Of a DNA stretch of 64,000 bases, positions 51,318 through 59,217 are shown in pieces. The DNA is from Phycisphaerae bacterium RAS2. GTDB taxonomy: Bacteria; Planctomycetota; Phycisphaerae; UBA1845; UTPLA1. The stretch's first letter is position 1, and each line of letters starts with the position of its first letter. The position numbers were made by a program, and so were the translations under genes. The DNA lies in contig CP036352.1 of assembly GCA_007753915.1 (NCBI GenBank), positions 1,364,001-1,428,000 on the forward strand. The letters are read 5' to 3'. The notes below the pieces were generated by a model. The model saw only the letters and a list, made by a program, of their open reading frames with translations. It did no database searches and was not told the origin of the DNA.

Positions 51318-51572
51318 TTACGGCAGCCATCGTCCGGCCAGCACACCGTCAATGGTCAGGTCTTCATCCAGTTCTTCCCATCGCAGCGCGCGGCCGCGGG
51401 CTTCGATTTGAACCGCGCGGAGTTGTTCGTCCGTGGCGTCGCGTAGTCGACGGAAGCGATCGGCCGGAAACGCAATCTCGCGGCCGTCGTCCAATTCGGC
51501 ATGGACCTTGCGACCTTCGATCCAAGCGCGAACGGCCTTAGCGCTTCCAATGCCGCTAGTCGAAGTACTCAT
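51318..51572 (-). CDS. DUF2442 protein
   Basis: 84 residues matching the DUF2442 pattern: Val-Arg-Ala-Trp-Ile-Glu-Gly-Arg-Lys-Val, 'DGREIAFPADRFRRLRDAT.EQL', Trp-Glu-Glu-Leu-Asp-Glu-Asp-Leu-Thr-Ile-Asp-Gly-Val-Leu. It overlaps the end of the DUF4160 gene by 17 bp. DUF4160/DUF2442 pairs occur widely in plasmid and island contexts and have been proposed as toxin-antitoxin-like modules; function unproven. Confidence 0.85.
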   Translation of the reverse strand: MSTSTSGIGSAKAVRAWIEGRKVHAELDDGREIAFPADRFRRLRDATDEQLRAVQIEARGRALRWEELDEDLTIDGVLAGRWLP

Positions 51573-51789
51573 GCCATTTCCTCAAAAAATCGTCGCGATT
51601 ATCCGCAATGATATCACGTAAACGGGTTAATTCGTGATCCCGCATGCCATCATTATACGCGAGTTCAATCGGATTCAGCCAGAATTTGCAGGTATCTTCT
51701 CCGCGGCGGATATGAACGTGGGGTGGTTCGTTGCCTTCGTCACTATAAAAGTGAAATCGAAAACCCTGCCAGCGGAAAATGGTGGGCAT
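51556..51789 (-). CDS. DUF4160 protein
   Basis: 77 residues with the family's hallmark 'Met-Pro-Thr-Ile-Phe...Arg-Phe-His-Phe-Tyr-Ser-Asp-Glu-Gly-Asn-Glu-Pro-Pro-His-Val-His' start and a C-terminal 'Trp-His-Glu-Tyr-Phe-Asp'. The His-x-His after Pro-Pro is strictly conserved in the family. It is the upstream gene of the overlapping DUF4160-DUF2442 pair. Confidence 0.88.
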   Translation of the reverse strand: MPTIFRWQGFRFHFYSDEGNEPPHVHIRRGEDTCKFWLNPIELAYNDGMRDHELTRLRDIIADNRDDFLRKWHEYFD

Positions 51790-51809
51790 GCTGCCAAGTC
51801 CTTGCGCAC

Positions 51810-51839
51810 TTGTAGATATCGGCCTTGCGGCAGTATAAC
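51810..51839 (+). promoter_or_regulatory. Candidate promoter of the molbindin gene
   Basis: TTGTAG (51810-51815) and TATAAC (51834-51839) with 18-bp spacing, about 50 bp before the molbindin ATG. Confidence 0.4.
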
Positions 51840-51888
51840 ACGCCCGGAGGGCAATTAATCAAACCACGTTAAATCAGGAGGCATAGTC

Positions 51889-52101
51889 ATGAAATACGGC
51901 GCGCGCAATCAACTCGTCGGCAAGGTCACAACCATCAAAAAGGGCGCGGTGATGTGCCAGGTGACGGTCAAGATCAAGGGGCCGGTGGAGATCACCAGTG
52001 TGATGACGATGGACTCGCTGAAGGACCTCGGCCTTAAGAAGGGGGCCAAGGTGCGGGCCATCGCCAAGGCGGTGAATGTGCTGCTCGTGGCGAGCGAATG
52101 A
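51889..52101 (+). CDS. Molbindin (Mop/TOBE domain protein)
   Basis: 70 residues: Ser/Ala-Arg-Asn-Gln-Leu-Val-Gly-Lys-Val-Thr, 'GAVMCQVTVKI.GP.EITSVMT..S...LGLK.G..V.AI.KA..VLL', the full Mop pattern. Mop proteins oligomerise and bind molybdate or tungstate in the cytoplasm. A GGAGG lies 8 nt before the ATG. It fits loosely with the MocA-GNAT fusion elsewhere in the window, but no molybdate transporter is adjacent. Confidence 0.9.
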   Translation: MKYGARNQLVGKVTTIKKGAVMCQVTVKIKGPVEITSVMTMDSLKDLGLKKGAKVRAIAKAVNVLLVASE

Positions 52102-52247
52102 CGCGTCGGCCTTCCTCTCCAGACGCGCCGGCCAACTGTGGCGTGGGCTACCGAGTCGGTTAGGATGCCCCCTTCAACAGTTGCCGTCCGCCGTTACGCG
52201 GAATGGACCGCGCGGCCCGGCAGCGCGTAGCTCGGAATCCTGCCCCC

Positions 52248-53804
52248 ATGTCCAAACCACACACCGCAGCCGCCTCCGGCAGCGAAGGCGGGTTGCTTCG
52301 CGAACTGACCCTTTGGGACGCGATCATGATCGTTACCGGGACCATGATCGGTTCCGGCATCTTCATCGTGTCGGCCGACATGGCGCGGCATCTCGGCTCG
52401 GGCGGGTGGCTGATGCTGGCGTGGGTTGTCACCGGGCTGCTGACGCTGGCCGGGGCGCTCTCGTATGGCGAGCTGGCCGCCATGATGCCCAAGGCCGGCG
52501 GTCAATACGTTTTTCTTCGCGAGGCCTATTCGCCGTTGTGGGGGTTCCTGTTCGGATGGACGCATTTTCTGGTGATCAAGTGCGGTTCGATCGCCGCTGT
52601 CGCCGCGGCGTTCGCCAAGTATCTCGGCGCGCTGGTGCCGGCCGTCTCACCCGACGCGTGGATCATTCGGCCGATCACGCTCTCGGAGAACTACGCGATC
52701 AGCCTTTCGTCACAGCAGCTGGTGGCGATCGTCGTGATCGTGCTGCTCACGGGCGTCAACATGCGGGGCGTGCGTTCGGGGAAGATCGTGCAGAACATCT
52801 TCACCGTCACGAAGACGCTTGGGTTGATCGCGCTCGTAGGGCTGGGCCTGTTTCTCGCATTGCGCGGTGTGCCGGAGGTTGCGAATTTCACGAACGCGTG
52901 GACCCCGCGCGACGCGATTACCGTGCGACCCGATTTGAGTTTCCTGCCGGCGGTGACTCTGTCCGACGGTCTCATGGCGATGGTGGTCGTGTTCTGCCTG
53001 GCGCAGGTCGGCTCACTTTTCGCGGCCGACGCCTGGGGCGATGTCACCTTCGTGCTGGGCGAGGCTCGCAATCCGCGGCGCGACATTCCGTTGGCCATGC
53101 TGGCCGGCACGTTTCTCGTCACGTTGTTGTATGTGCTCGCGAACTACGCGTACCTCGTGATGCTGCCGATGGACAAGATTCAGAACGCACCGGATGACCG
53201 CGTGGCCAGTGTCGCGCTCGAATCGGTCTTCGGCGGTGCGGGCGGCGTGCTCATGGCCGTCACGATCATGATCTCGACGTTCGGCTGTAACAACGGAATG
53301 ATTCTCACCGGCGCGCGCGTGTACTATGCGATGGCGCAGGACGGGCTGTTCTTCCGCGCGACCGGCAAGCTCAACGCGCACCATGTCCCCGCGCTGGGCT
53401 TGGCATTGCAGGGGGTGTGGTCGGTTCTGCTGGTGCTGCCGCGAACGCGCCTGCACGATGCAACCGGGGCCTTGGTCGTCGATCCGGCGACCGGCGCGGA
53501 GCAATTCGGCAATCTCTACAGCGCGCTGCTGGATTACGTGATCTTCGCCCAGTTGCTGTTCTATGTGCTGACGGTCGCGGGTGTTTTTGTGTTACGCCGC
53601 AAGCAGCCGAACGCCGAGCGGCCGTACCGCGCGTGGGGATATCCTTTTGTACCGGCTGCCTACCTTGTGTTCGCGTCGATCATCATGCTGGTCATGCTCG
53701 TGTACAAGACGCAGACGACGTGGCCGGGGCTGATCATCGTGCTGACGGGCATTCCGGCGTACTACTTCTGGAAGCTGCGCAGACCGGTCTCGCCGCGGAG
53801 TTGA
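52248..53804 (+). CDS. APC-superfamily amino-acid permease
   Basis: 518 residues with twelve to fourteen hydrophobic helices. Helix 1 has the unwound substrate motif Met-Ile-Gly-Ser-Gly-Ile-Phe-Ile-Val, followed by 'Ser-Tyr-Gly-Glu-Leu-Ala-Ala-Met-Met-Pro-Lys-Ala-Gly-Gly-Gln-Tyr' in helices 2-3. These are typical of the LAT/APA groups. It imports or exchanges amino acids; the substrate is not predictable. An ATG 45 bp upstream is also in frame. Confidence 0.9.
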   Translation: MSKPHTAAASGSEGGLLRELTLWDAIMIVTGTMIGSGIFIVSADMARHLGSGGWLMLAWVVTGLLTLAGALSYGELAAMMPKAGGQYVFLREAYSPLWGFLFGWTHFLVIKCGSIAAVAAAFAKYLGALVPAVSPDAWIIRPITLSENYAISLSSQQLVAIVVIVLLTGVNMRGVRSGKIVQNIFTVTKTLGLIALVGLGLFLALRGVPEVANFTNAWTPRDAITVRPDLSFLPAVTLSDGLMAMVVVFCLAQVGSLFAADAWGDVTFVLGEARNPRRDIPLAMLAGTFLVTLLYVLANYAYLVMLPMDKIQNAPDDRVASVALESVFGGAGGVLMAVTIMISTFGCNNGMILTGARVYYAMAQDGLFFRATGKLNAHHVPALGLALQGVWSVLLVLPRTRLHDATGALVVDPATGAEQFGNLYSALLDYVIFAQLLFYVLTVAGVFVLRRKQPNAERPYRAWGYPFVPAAYLVFASIIMLVMLVYKTQTTWPGLIIVLTGIPAYYFWKLRRPVSPRS

Positions 53805-53874
53805 ACGCGGCGTTCTCATCTCGATCACAACCGCGCAGGCTGCTGGAATATTCGATCGAGTTTCGGCCGGCTTA

Positions 53875-56472
53875 TTACTTGCCCACCGGCTCGACGCTCT
53901 TGTCTTCGTCCGGTGCGGCTGGGCGTTTGGCTTCCAATCGCTCAATCCGGCGAATTAGCTCGGCCTTCTCTTCTTTCAATTCATCCAGCTCGTCGCGCAA
54001 GTCCTCCCACTCAAGCTTCGCGGGCGTCTTCTCGCGGATCGCTTTCAAGGTCCGTTCGGCGGCGGATCGGACACGCAGCAATCCCGTCCGTGTCAGCTTC
54101 TCGACGTCGCGCAGGGCGGGTCGCGCCTTGTCGCCGGCCGACGCGAGCGCGCCGAGGGCTGCGTTTTGCACGTTCCGCGGCGTTTCCTTCAGGCAGTCCC
54201 GCAAAGCGTCAACCGCCATCTCTTGTGCTTCCGGGTGATCGTCGAACGTGCCCGATGAAAACATCTCCCCTAGCGCTCGCGCCGCCGCCGCGCGGCATTC
54301 GTGCGGGGAGCCGGGCTTGCTCCACTCGATCAGCTCGTGCGCATCCTGGTAGTCGCCATGCCTGCCGATCGATTCGAGCACCGCGCTGCGAATGATCTCA
54401 TCGTCGGAGTCACGATCAAGCAGGTCGCGCAGAAACTCGATCGGTTCGTCGCTCAGGTCGGCGCAGGCCTCGATCGCGGCCGCCTCGACGCGGTAACTCG
54501 GGTCGCCGGCGGTCACGAGTTCCTCGATGGCGCTGGCTACGTCCGGCTCATCGGCGAACTTGCCCAGCGCGGTGACGACCGCCCGTCGCGCTTTGGGGTT
54601 CTCAATCTTCAACCCGGCCAGCAGGGCATCGCGAGCGACGTCGCCCTGGACCTCACCCAGCGCGTCGGCGATGGTCGATTGCACACCGTAGTACGGCTCC
54701 TTCATCAGGCGCGCTGCCAACACCGTTGCGTCCTGCGCCGTACCCTTCTTCTTGAAGTACTCCACGGCGCGAGCGCGGCCCAGCACGGAGGGATCATCGC
54801 TTAGCTGCGCCTCCCAGCAATCGCGTGGCTTCTCTTCCGTCAACGTCATCAGCACGGCGAAGTCCGGATCGACACGCACCATGCGCGGCCGACTCGCCAG
54901 CGGCAGTAGCCACGTCACGTCTTTTGTCGTCACGTCGCGCGCGATGCGCTTGGGCGGCGCTTTGCCGTCGAACACGAACTCCAGAGTGAGCGGAAAATGA
55001 AACGCGTCGTCCTTCTGTGTCTGTTGCACGCGCACTTCAGCGAGCGATTCCTCGGCGCTCCACGAGTAACTGACTTTCACCTCCGGCGCGCCGGGTCGCT
55101 CGGTCCAGTCGTGAAAGAATCGCTCAAAGGTGCGGCCGGTCAGATCCTCGATCGCGCGGCGCAGGTCGCTGGTCTCGACGGTCTGGTACTGGTGCCGCGT
55201 CGCGTAGGTGTTGAGCATCTTCCAGAACAATTCATCGCCCAGCCGCCGACGGATCATGTGCAGCACCCACGCGCCCTTTGGGTAGGCCCGGCTGTCGAAC
55301 TGCTCATCGGGGTCCTTGTAGTTCCGCTCGACGATGGGGCGGGTCTTGCCGCCTTCGATTGCGCCGCGCGCCTTGCCGCGCATGTTCCAGGCGAACTCGT
55401 CCGCGCCGAGCGATTCCTCGTCCCAGAGGGCTTCGAAGTACGTCGCGAAGCCTTCGTTCAACCAGATGTGTGCCCATTCCTTGCACGTGAGCAGGTCGCC
55501 CCACCATTGATGGGCGAGTTCATGTGCCACGAGGCCGTCGCTGTCTTCGTCGACATGCGCCCGGTCGTCGTGCAGGGTCCGCTCGGTGAGCGTCGTGGCG
55601 CTGGTGTTCTCCATGCCGCCGCCGAAGCCGTAGCAGCAGACCTGGGCATACTTGGGCCAGGGGTATTCGACGCCGATCTTGTCGGAGAAAAAGTCGAGCA
55701 TCTTCGTCGTATGGGCAAACGAGTTCTTGATGCGATCCTTGTACTTCTCGCGGACGTAGTACGTCACCGGCCGCCCGCGCCAAGTCTCCTCCTCGACGTA
55801 GAACTCGCCGACGACGAGCGTCATGAGATAGGCGACGTGCGGCTGATCCTGTTTCCAGTGGAAGGTCCGCGTGCCGTCGCCGTTGTCGCGCTGCTCCATC
55901 ATCTTGCCGTTGCTGATGGCGATGTTTGGGGCGTCGACGCGGCAGATGATCTCCGTCGTCTGTCGCTCGTTGGGATGGTCGAAGCAGGGGACCCAGTAGC
56001 GGTTGGTGATGGCCTGCCCCTGCGACCACATGAGATAGGGCACTTCAGGGTCGTTCGGTTTCGGCGCGAAGAAACTCAAACCGGCCCGCGGGTCTTCGAC
56101 GCGGTATTCAATCTCGACCGTCGCGTTTTGGCCGGTAGCAAGTTTGCGCGGCAGCGTGATCGTCAAGTGTTCGCCGTCGTTCTCGAAGTCGCAGCGCGTC
56201 GGTTCGCTGCCGTCGGTCGTGACGCGCAGGCCGCGCACCGCGAAGTTGACCGCATTGAGGCGAATCGTCTCCACGTCGCGCAGGGCGGTGAAGTCCAGCT
56301 TCGCCACGCTGTCGAAAGTCTTGGCTTTCAGATCGACCCGGGCGTCGAGCTTGATGTGTTTCACATCAAGCGGGCGGTCGGCTGGGAAGTGCGGCGGACT
56401 TCCCTCGCCGCGCGCCGCCATTGCCGGAAACAGGATGAAAAAGAACGATGCAAGGGCAGTTCCTCGCTTCAT
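53875..56472 (-). CDS. M1-family aminopeptidase with C-terminal HEAT repeats
   Basis: 865 residues from an ATG preceded by GAGGGG. Signal peptide (~1-22). The M1 metallopeptidase part has Gly-Gly-Gly-Met-Glu-Asn (GAMEN variant) and His-Glu-Leu-Ala-His-Gln-Trp-Trp-Gly, with the third ligand in Trp-Leu-Asn-Glu-Gly (~315-338). The C-terminal ~330 residues are HEAT-like helical pairs (Ala-Leu-Gly-Glu-Val, Ala-Leu-Gly-Lys-Phe, Ala-Leu-Gly-Glu-Met) and a final coiled coil rich in Glu/Lys/Arg. It would remove N-terminal residues from peptides outside the cytoplasm. Confidence 0.9.
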   Translation of the reverse strand: MKRGTALASFFFILFPAMAARGEGSPPHFPADRPLDVKHIKLDARVDLKAKTFDSVAKLDFTALRDVETIRLNAVNFAVRGLRVTTDGSEPTRCDFENDGEHLTITLPRKLATGQNATVEIEYRVEDPRAGLSFFAPKPNDPEVPYLMWSQGQAITNRYWVPCFDHPNERQTTEIICRVDAPNIAISNGKMMEQRDNGDGTRTFHWKQDQPHVAYLMTLVVGEFYVEEETWRGRPVTYYVREKYKDRIKNSFAHTTKMLDFFSDKIGVEYPWPKYAQVCCYGFGGGMENTSATTLTERTLHDDRAHVDEDSDGLVAHELAHQWWGDLLTCKEWAHIWLNEGFATYFEALWDEESLGADEFAWNMRGKARGAIEGGKTRPIVERNYKDPDEQFDSRAYPKGAWVLHMIRRRLGDELFWKMLNTYATRHQYQTVETSDLRRAIEDLTGRTFERFFHDWTERPGAPEVKVSYSWSAEESLAEVRVQQTQKDDAFHFPLTLEFVFDGKAPPKRIARDVTTKDVTWLLPLASRPRMVRVDPDFAVLMTLTEEKPRDCWEAQLSDDPSVLGRARAVEYFKKKGTAQDATVLAARLMKEPYYGVQSTIADALGEVQGDVARDALLAGLKIENPKARRAVVTALGKFADEPDVASAIEELVTAGDPSYRVEAAAIEACADLSDEPIEFLRDLLDRDSDDEIIRSAVLESIGRHGDYQDAHELIEWSKPGSPHECRAAAARALGEMFSSGTFDDHPEAQEMAVDALRDCLKETPRNVQNAALGALASAGDKARPALRDVEKLTRTGLLRVRSAAERTLKAIREKTPAKLEWEDLRDELDELKEEKAELIRRIERLEAKRPAAPDEDKSVEPVGK

Positions 56473-56548
56473 GAAGTCCCCTCGTGAGGTCGTGGTCAGG
56501 TGTGCAATGCCATGCCGCAACGCCGGCCGCGAAGGCCGGCGCAAGCTA

Positions 56549-57112
56549 CTAGGATACCGCCAAACCCAGTTCGGATGCTACCGTGGACAGGGCCGCGATG
56601 CAGTTTCGGATGTGGTCGTCCAGCGGGATGCCCAGCAATTCGGCCCCGGCCGCGATGTCTTCGCGGCTGACGGCGGCGGCAAAGGCGGGCGTCTTGAGCT
56701 TCTTCTTCACGCTCGACGGTTCCATGCCGGCGAGACGGGTTGGACGCACCAGTGCCGCGGCCGTAATGAAACCGCATAACTCATCGACGGCGAAGAGCGT
56801 TTTTCGCAGAGGCCGGTCGCGCGGATGTTCGTCAAGGTTCCATTCGGCGTGGGAGAGGATCGCGCCGACGATTTCCTCATCCACGCCGCGCTCGCGGAGG
56901 ATCTTTGCCCCCTCGCGCGTGTGAGCGGGCGGCTCGGGCCAGCGCTCGTAGTCGAAATCGTGCAACAGGCCGACGAGTCCCCACTGCTCAACATCGCCGC
57001 CCAATCGCTCGGCGTAATGTCGCATCGCGGCTTCGACGGCAAGCATGTGCCGGCGCAGGGAGTCGGATTCGACAAATTCGCAGACGAGGTTCCATGCGTC
57101 GGGGCGGTTCAT
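56549..57112 (-). CDS. HD-domain phosphohydrolase
   Basis: 187 residues. HD metal motif set: His-Met-Leu-Ala-Val-Glu (His), Leu-Leu-His-Asp-Phe-Asp-Tyr (His-Asp), His-Thr-Arg-Glu-Gly-Ala and Ser-His-Ala-Glu-Trp. Related proteins are small metal-dependent hydrolases of phosphate esters. Its ATG overlaps the stop of asd by 4 bp (ATGA), making it the third gene of a tightly coupled operon. Confidence 0.85.
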   Translation of the reverse strand: MNRPDAWNLVCEFVESDSLRRHMLAVEAAMRHYAERLGGDVEQWGLVGLLHDFDYERWPEPPAHTREGAKILRERGVDEEIVGAILSHAEWNLDEHPRDRPLRKTLFAVDELCGFITAAALVRPTRLAGMEPSSVKKKLKTPAFAAAVSREDIAAGAELLGIPLDDHIRNCIAALSTVASELGLAVS

Positions 57113-58140
57113 GCGTTGGCTCGTAGCAATTCCGCAATCTGCACGGCATTCAGCGCCGCGCCCTTGCGGAGCTGATCGCCCACCACGAACAGGTCGATTC
57201 CGCGGCCATCGGGCTGGCTGATGTCTTGCCGGATGCGACCGACCAGACAATCGTCTTCTCCTGTGGCGTCCAAGGGCATGGGGAAGCGATTGGCCGCCCG
57301 GTCGTCCAACACGCGCACGCCCGGCGCGCCTTCTAGTATCGCGCGCGCCTCGGCCTCCGGCATCGGCCGCTCAAACGTGACGTTCACCGACTCGCTGTGC
57401 GCCCGCAACACGGGCACGCGCACGCACGTCGCCGTGATGGCGATGTTCGGTGCGCCGAAGATCTTTCGCGTCTCGGCGACCATCTTCTGCTCTTCCTGGT
57501 TGTAGCCATCAACCTGCATCGCGCTGTTGTGCGAAAACAGGTTGAACGCGATTTGGTACGGCAGCACCTTGGGCGAGACCGGGCGACCTTCGAGCACATC
57601 GCGGGCCTGTTCCTGAAGTTCCAGCATGGCCTGCATGCCCGCGCCGCTTGCGGATTGATAAGTGCTGACGACGATTCGGCGGACGGGATTCACACGATGC
57701 AGCGGCCACACGGCCATGTTCATGATAATCGTCGAGCAGTTGGGGTTGGCGATGATCCGCGCGTCGCCGATGGCCTGCGGGTTGATTTCGGGCACGACCA
57801 GCGGCACGCCCGCGTCCATGCGAAACGCGGAGCTGTTGTCTACCACGTAGGCCCCAGCCTCCACCGCGACCGGCGCCCATTGCCTGCTTACCGATGCGCC
57901 GGCGCTGAACAGGGCAATGTCGATGCCATGGAATGAATCAGCGCGAACTTCCTGCACGGTCAGTTCGCGTCCGGCATAGGTCACCTTCTGCCCGGCCGAT
58001 CGCGCCGACGCCAGCAAGTGGAGGTTGTCGCTCGGCACGCCGCGTGCGTGAAGGATATCCAGAAATTCCTGCCCGACCGCGCCGGTCGCGCCGAGGATGG
58101 CGATGCGAGCTTTGGAGAGGGAACTGTGACTGCTACTCAT
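57109..58140 (-). CDS. asd: Aspartate-semialdehyde dehydrogenase
   Basis: 343 residues. NADPH-dependent reduction of L-aspartyl phosphate to L-aspartate semialdehyde in Lys/Met/Thr synthesis and diaminopimelate supply. Nucleotide motif Leu-Gly-Ala-Thr-Gly-Ala-Val-Gly; catalytic Cys in Asn-Pro-Asn-Cys-Ser-Thr (near 131), Gln in Tyr-Gln-Ser-Ala-Ser-Gly-Ala-Gly, and catalytic His in Arg-Ala-His-Ser-Glu-Ser. It overlaps both neighbours by 4 bp. Confidence 0.94.
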   Translation of the reverse strand: MSSSHSSLSKARIAILGATGAVGQEFLDILHARGVPSDNLHLLASARSAGQKVTYAGRELTVQEVRADSFHGIDIALFSAGASVSRQWAPVAVEAGAYVVDNSSAFRMDAGVPLVVPEINPQAIGDARIIANPNCSTIIMNMAVWPLHRVNPVRRIVVSTYQSASGAGMQAMLELQEQARDVLEGRPVSPKVLPYQIAFNLFSHNSAMQVDGYNQEEQKMVAETRKIFGAPNIAITATCVRVPVLRAHSESVNVTFERPMPEAEARAILEGAPGVRVLDDRAANRFPMPLDATGEDDCLVGRIRQDISQPDGRGIDLFVVGDQLRKGAALNAVQIAELLRANA

Positions 58141-59207
58141 GGTGTCGACTCGGATGGTTCTTGCGGATTCCCAATTTGCTTTTCCAAATCTATCGGCAAC
58201 GACGTCGCGGAGGGTCGAAGTCGGGAAGTCTCAATTCGTTCAAGGATAGCGCGGGCGAGTGCCTGACGGGCTTCCAACGAATCAATTTCCTCGGCGATGA
58301 TCGTCCTGCCTGAAAGGCGTGACAACTGCGCCGTGGCGACTTCTGAAACTGCTCTCGATTCTCTCGGTGCGGTTTGGCCATTTGCTACATGATGGCCTGC
58401 CCGGACAAAAGTTGTAACGGACTTGATCTCGCGTTCCATTGACAACTCTCCAATGAAAGTTGCATCGTCGCGCGTTAACTCAATCAAACGAAGTAACAGG
58501 TCAGAGCAACTGGACTGGCTATCCTTGCAGGCGCTACTGCTTTCGATCCAGTAAGCGATGCTCTCAATGGCTTGTGCCCTCACTCCTGGCAGAGAATGAC
58601 TTGCGGCGCGCATAAGGACCTCGGCAGCAAGCGGTGAGTCAGATCGCGAACAGCTCGCTACCGCTGATGCGGCGGTCGCTTCGTCGTGAAGTGACGAAAC
58701 AAGTAGGAGCGTACCGAGGGCATCTCCATTCAACGCAAATACTAGTGCGCGGCCCGCTGCTTCGCGAGTTTCGACATCGTGATCTCCAAGAAGTTCGGCC
58801 AGAACCTTTGAAGAAGCAGGTCGTGAAAGTTTTGTTGCGGCGAATACGGCGAGCATACGAATATCCGGCCGATCATCTCGAGCCAGCCGCCACACCGCGC
58901 CGGTGGCTTTGTCACCGACCGTTGCGAGAAAAGATAGGTATTGCCCCCGCGCGGCCAGGTCGTCGGTCGCCATCAACCGCGTTGCCCACCAGTGCGCACG
59001 GATCGTGTCGCGCTGCCAGAGCGTGATGAGAAAGAGCGCGACGAGCAGGGCAATCCCCCATCGCGCGCGGCGCGCGCCCCTTATGTCGCGTGGATCAGAT
59101 GGCGCATCGTCTTCGGCTTTCAGCGCGTGGGAGGTCGGCGAGAGCGGCGCGGCCGCGGTGTCGGGCAGCTTTGAATCGGCGGATTGAGAGTCTGCGAGGT
59201 CGGCCAT
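58137..59207 (-). CDS. Membrane-anchored HEAT-like repeat protein
   Basis: 356 residues. A polar N-terminus is followed by one transmembrane helix (~50-66) and a helical-repeat region (Ala-Ala-Thr-Lys-Leu-Ser-Arg-Pro; Asp-Val-Glu-Thr-Arg-Glu-Ala-Ala-Gly-Arg-Ala-Leu) of HEAT type. No catalytic motif. It overlaps the asd start by 4 bp and probably lies in the same operon. Role unknown. Confidence 0.7.
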   Translation of the reverse strand: MADLADSQSADSKLPDTAAAPLSPTSHALKAEDDAPSDPRDIRGARRARWGIALLVALFLITLWQRDTIRAHWWATRLMATDDLAARGQYLSFLATVGDKATGAVWRLARDDRPDIRMLAVFAATKLSRPASSKVLAELLGDHDVETREAAGRALVFALNGDALGTLLLVSSLHDEATAASAVASCSRSDSPLAAEVLMRAASHSLPGVRAQAIESIAYWIESSSACKDSQSSCSDLLLRLIELTRDDATFIGELSMEREIKSVTTFVRAGHHVANGQTAPRESRAVSEVATAQLSRLSGRTIIAEEIDSLEARQALARAILERIETSRLRPSATSLPIDLEKQIGNPQEPSESTP

Positions 59208-59217
59208 GGTGCGAGCA

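Noticed and set aside
50392-51318. sucD expected after sucC
   Set aside because: None of the reading frames behind sucC contains the SucD CoA-binding or phosphohistidine motifs; the frame there is the PIN-like protein.
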